Shown here: positions 60,480 through 64,000 of the stretch, piece by piece
Numbering within the stretch: the stretch's first letter is position 1
Layout: each line of letters begins with the position of its first letter
NCBI RefSeq assembly: GCF_041381155.1
Contig: NC_091142.1
Coordinates: forward strand, 39,915,604-39,979,603
Reading direction: 5' to 3'
DNA length: 64,000 nt
Source of the DNA: Argopecten irradians
Taxonomy: Eukaryota > Mollusca > Bivalvia > Pectinida > Pectinidae
The notes under the pieces: generated by a model
What the model saw: only the letters and a program-made list of their open reading frames with translations
What the model was told of the DNA's origin: nothing
Database searches by the model: none
Position numbers and translations under genes: made by a program

Positions 60480-60709
60480 AATACAAGTTTAATAATCAAC
60501 TTGAGGAAATATTTAACAAAGTTACCAGTAAGAAATTTTCAGTATTTTCATAAATGAGACACAAGAGATAATAGAATCTTACATGGGTTTATCAAGTGGA
60601 CAGAGATATCTCAACCTGAGTGAAAGATATCAGCTGTCAATCCTCCACAAGCCTTGGGTTCATTTGTCGAATTATTTCTTTCAGATTGAGATCTCCCTCA
60701 TCACTTTAC

Positions 60710-63700
60710 AGACCAGTTGGACCAGTTACCCTCATCACCAGATCACAAATGGACCAGTTACCCTCGTCACCAGATCAAAAATGGACCAGTAACCCTTGTT
60801 ACCAGGTCACAAAGGATCAGTTACCCTCGTCACCAGGTCACAAATGAACCAGTTACCCTCATAATCAGTTCATAATTGGACCAGTTACTCTTATCACCAA
60901 GTCACATAGGACCAGTTACCTTTGTCACCAGATCACAAATGGACTAGTAACCCTTGTCACCAGATCACAAATGACTAGTTACCCTCGTCATTAGATAACA
61001 AATGGACCAGTTACCCTCCTCACCAGGTCACAAATGACCAGTTACCCTCGTCACCAGATCACAAAGGACCAGTTACCCTCGTCACCAGATCACAAAGGAC
61101 CAGCTACCCTCGTCACCAGATCACAAAGGACCTGTTACCCTCGTCACCAGATCACAAAGCACCAGTTACACTCATCACCAGATCACAAAGAACCAGTTAC
61201 CCTCGTCACCAGATCACAAAGGACCAGTTACCATTGTCACCAGATCACAAAGGACCAGTTACCATTGTCACCAGATCACAAAGAACAAGTTACCCTCATC
61301 ACCAGATCACAAAGGACCAGGTACCCTTCTCACCAGATCACAAAGGACCAGTTACCCTCTTCACCAGATCACAAAGCACCAGTTACCCTCATCACCAGAT
61401 CACAAAGGACCAGGTACCCTTGTCACCAGATCACAAAGCACCAGTAACCCTTGTCACCAGATCACAAAGGACCAGTTACCCTCGTCAACAGATCACAAAG
61501 CACCAGTTACCCTCGTCACCAGATCACAAAGGACCAGCAACACCCTCGTCAACAGATCACAAAGCACCAATTACCCTCATCACCAGATCACAAAGCACCA
61601 GTTACCCTCGTCAACAGATCACAAAGCACCAGTTACCCTCATCACCAGATCACAAAGGACCAGTTACCCTCGTCAACAGATCACAAAGCACCAGTTACCC
61701 TCGTCACCAGATCACAAAGGACCAGCAACACCCTCGTCAACAGATCACAAAGCACCAGTTACCCTCATCACCAGATCACAAACCACCAGTTACCCTCGTC
61801 AACAGATCACAAAGCACCAGTTACCCTCATCACCAGATCACAAAGGACCAGTTACCCTCATCACCAGATCACACATGGACCAGTTACCCTTGTCACCAGA
61901 TCACAAAGGACCAGTTACCCTTGTCACCAGATCACAAAGGACCAGGTACCCTCATCACCAGATCATAAAGGACCAGTTACCCTCGTCACCAGATCACAAA
62001 GGACCAGCTACAACCTTGTCACTAGATCACAAATGACAGTTACCCTCATCACCAGATCACAAAGCACCAGTTACCCTCCTCAACAGATCACAAAGCACCA
62101 GTTACCCTCATCACCAGATCACAAAGGACCAGTTACCCTCATCACCAGATCACAAATGGACCAGTTACCCTTGTCACCAGATCACAAAGGACCAGTTACC
62201 CTTGTCACCAGATCACAAAGGACCAGTTACCCTCGTCAACAGATCACAAAGCACCAGTTACCCTCCTCACCAGATCACAAAGGACCAGCTACACCCTTGT
62301 CACTTGATCACAAATGACAGTTACCCTCATCACCAGATCACAAAGCACCAGTTACCCTCGTCAACAGATCACAAAGCACCAGTTACCCTCATCACCAGAT
62401 CACAAAGGACCAGGTACCCTCATCACCAGATCACAAAGGACCAGTTACCCTCGTCACCAGATCACAAAGGACCAGCTACACCCTTGTCACTAGATCACAA
62501 ATGACAATTACCCTCATCACCAGATCACAAAGCACCAGTTACCCTCCTCAACAGATCACAAAGCACCAGTTACCCTCATCACCAGATCACAAAGGACCAG
62601 TTACCCTTGTCACCAGATCACAAAGCACCAGTTACCCTCATCACCAGATCACAAAGGACCAGTTACCCTCGTTACCAGATCACAAAGGACCAGTTAACCC
62701 TCATCACCAGATCACAAAGGACCAGGTACCCTTGTCACCAGATCACAAAGGACCAGTTACCCTTGTCATTAGATCACAAATGACCAGTTACCCTCGTCAC
62801 CAGATCACAAATGGACCAGTAACCCTTGTCCCCAGATCACAAAGCACCAGTTACCCTCATCACCAGATCACAAAGCACCAGTTACCCTCGTCAACAGATC
62901 ACAAAGCACCAGTTACCCTCGTCACCAGATCACAAAGGACCAGCAACACCCTCGTCAACAGATCACAAAGCACCAGTTACCCTCATCACCAGATCACAAA
63001 CCACCAGTTACCCTCGTCAACAGATCACAAAGCACCAGTTACCCTCATCACCAGATCACAAAGGACCAGTTACCCTCATCACCAGATCACAAATGGACCA
63101 GTTACCCTTGTCACCAGATCACAAAGGACCAGTTACCCTTGTCACCAGATCACAAAGGACCTGTTACCCTCGTCAACAGATCACAAAGCACCAGTTACCC
63201 TCATCACCAGATCACAAAGGACCAGCTACACCCTTGTCACTAGATCACAAATGACAGTTACCCTCATCACCAGATCACAAAGGACCAGGTACCCTCATCA
63301 CCAGATCACAAAGGACCAGGTACCCTTGTCACCAGATCACAAAGGACCAGCTACACCCTTGTCACTAGATCACAAATGACAATTACCCTCATCACCAGAT
63401 CACAAAGCACCAGTTACCCTCCTCAACAGATCACAAAGCACCAGTTACCCTCATCACCAGATCACAAAGGACCAGGTACCCTTGTCACCAGATCACAAAG
63501 GACCAGTTACCCTTGTCATTAGATCACAAATGACCAGTTACCCTCGTCACCAGATCACAAATGGACCAGTAACGCTTGTCCCCAGATCACAAAGCACCAG
63601 TTACCCTCATCACCAGATCACAAAGCACCAGTTACCCTCGTCAACAGATCACAAAGCACCAGTTACCCTCGTCACCAGATCACAAAGGACCAGCAACACC

Positions 63701-64000
63701 CTCGTCAACAGATCACAAAGCACCAGTTACCCTTATCACCAGATCACAAACCACCAGTTACCCTCGTCACCAGATCACAAAGGACCAGTTACCATTGTCA
63801 CCAGATCACAAAGAACAAGTTACCCTCATCACCAGATCACAAAGGACCAGTTACCCTTATCACCAGATCACAAAGGACCAGTTACCCTTGTCACCAGATC
63901 ATAAAGGACCTGTTACCCTCGTCAACAGATCACAAAGCACCAGTTACCCTCATCACCAGATCACAAAGGACCAGCTACACCCTTCACTAGATCACAAATA
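60710..64000. repeat. 31 bp minisatellite, >100 copies, runs off the window
   Basis: Unit 'accagttaccctcgtcacca' plus 'gatcacaaagg' with period 31. The first copies (60710-61030) are diverged and the rest nearly uniform, with a few variants ('gcaccag', 'aacagatc', 'ccagcaacaccc'). The unit has no stop in most frames and 31 is not divisible by 3, so all frames stay open for long distances; the resulting repetitive peptides (up to about 290 codons) are not genes. By position it lies in a PES1 intron or upstream of PES1. Confidence 0.93.

Noticed and set aside
60710..64000. Long + strand open frames (up to ~290 codons) of a repetitive His/Ser/Pro/Thr-rich protein
   Set aside because: They arise because the 31 bp unit lacks stops; several frames are open at once, and no start context, domain or splice structure is present.

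Overview
The window is eukaryotic, intron-rich and AT-rich, with many dispersed repeats. Everything points to a bivalve mollusc, possibly a scallop. The reasons are a long extracellular mosaic gene with classical phase-1 exon shuffling, and several repeats built like the bivalve 'pearl' (DINE-1/HINE-like) elements: subterminal inverted repeats, a core of 145-171 bp tandem units, a GACGGACG tract and a terminal hairpin. The species is inferred; no species-specific marker was found.

Layout. 1-12.2 kb: no gene seen. It holds two tandem arrays (25 bp unit at 3.7-4.3 kb, 56 bp unit at 10.0-10.7 kb) and small dispersed or direct repeats. 12.27-32.35 kb (+): 22 coding exons of one gene. They join in frame with consistent phases into about 1,850 residues: end of a signal peptide, CUB1, Ser/Thr-rich linker, CUB2, linker, CUB3, linker, CUB4, long linker, CUB5, LDLa, LDLa, SRCR, trypsin-like protease (S1), MAM, MAM, stop. 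The ATG exon is missing. The LDLa-SRCR-S1 block resembles enteropeptidase and TMPRSS proteins. The mucin-like CUB array in front and the two MAM domains behind the protease make an unusual order. 32.4-44.1 kb: gene-poor, with nested mobile-element remnants. 44.12-46.39 kb (+): a two-exon ADF/cofilin gene with an unusual Gln-rich tail. 46.4-54.3 kb: MITE-like elements and a 3.6 kb pearl-type element with about 22 copies of a 146 bp unit. 54.35-58.61 kb (-): the last four coding exons of a gene recognised as pescadillo (PES1, ribosome biogenesis), with two more pearl-type elements in or beside its introns. 60.7-64.0 kb: a 31 bp minisatellite running off the window, probably inside a PES1 intron or upstream of it.

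The three genes have no evident functional link. The mosaic protease would act outside the cell, cofilin on actin in the cytoplasm, and pescadillo in the nucleolus. The strongest leads are the mosaic protease (domain order, Tyr at the activation site, uniform exon phases), the cluster of structurally related pearl/HINE-like elements, and the nested stack at 38.0-40.2 kb. No CRISPR, rRNA, tRNA or intact transposase gene was seen.
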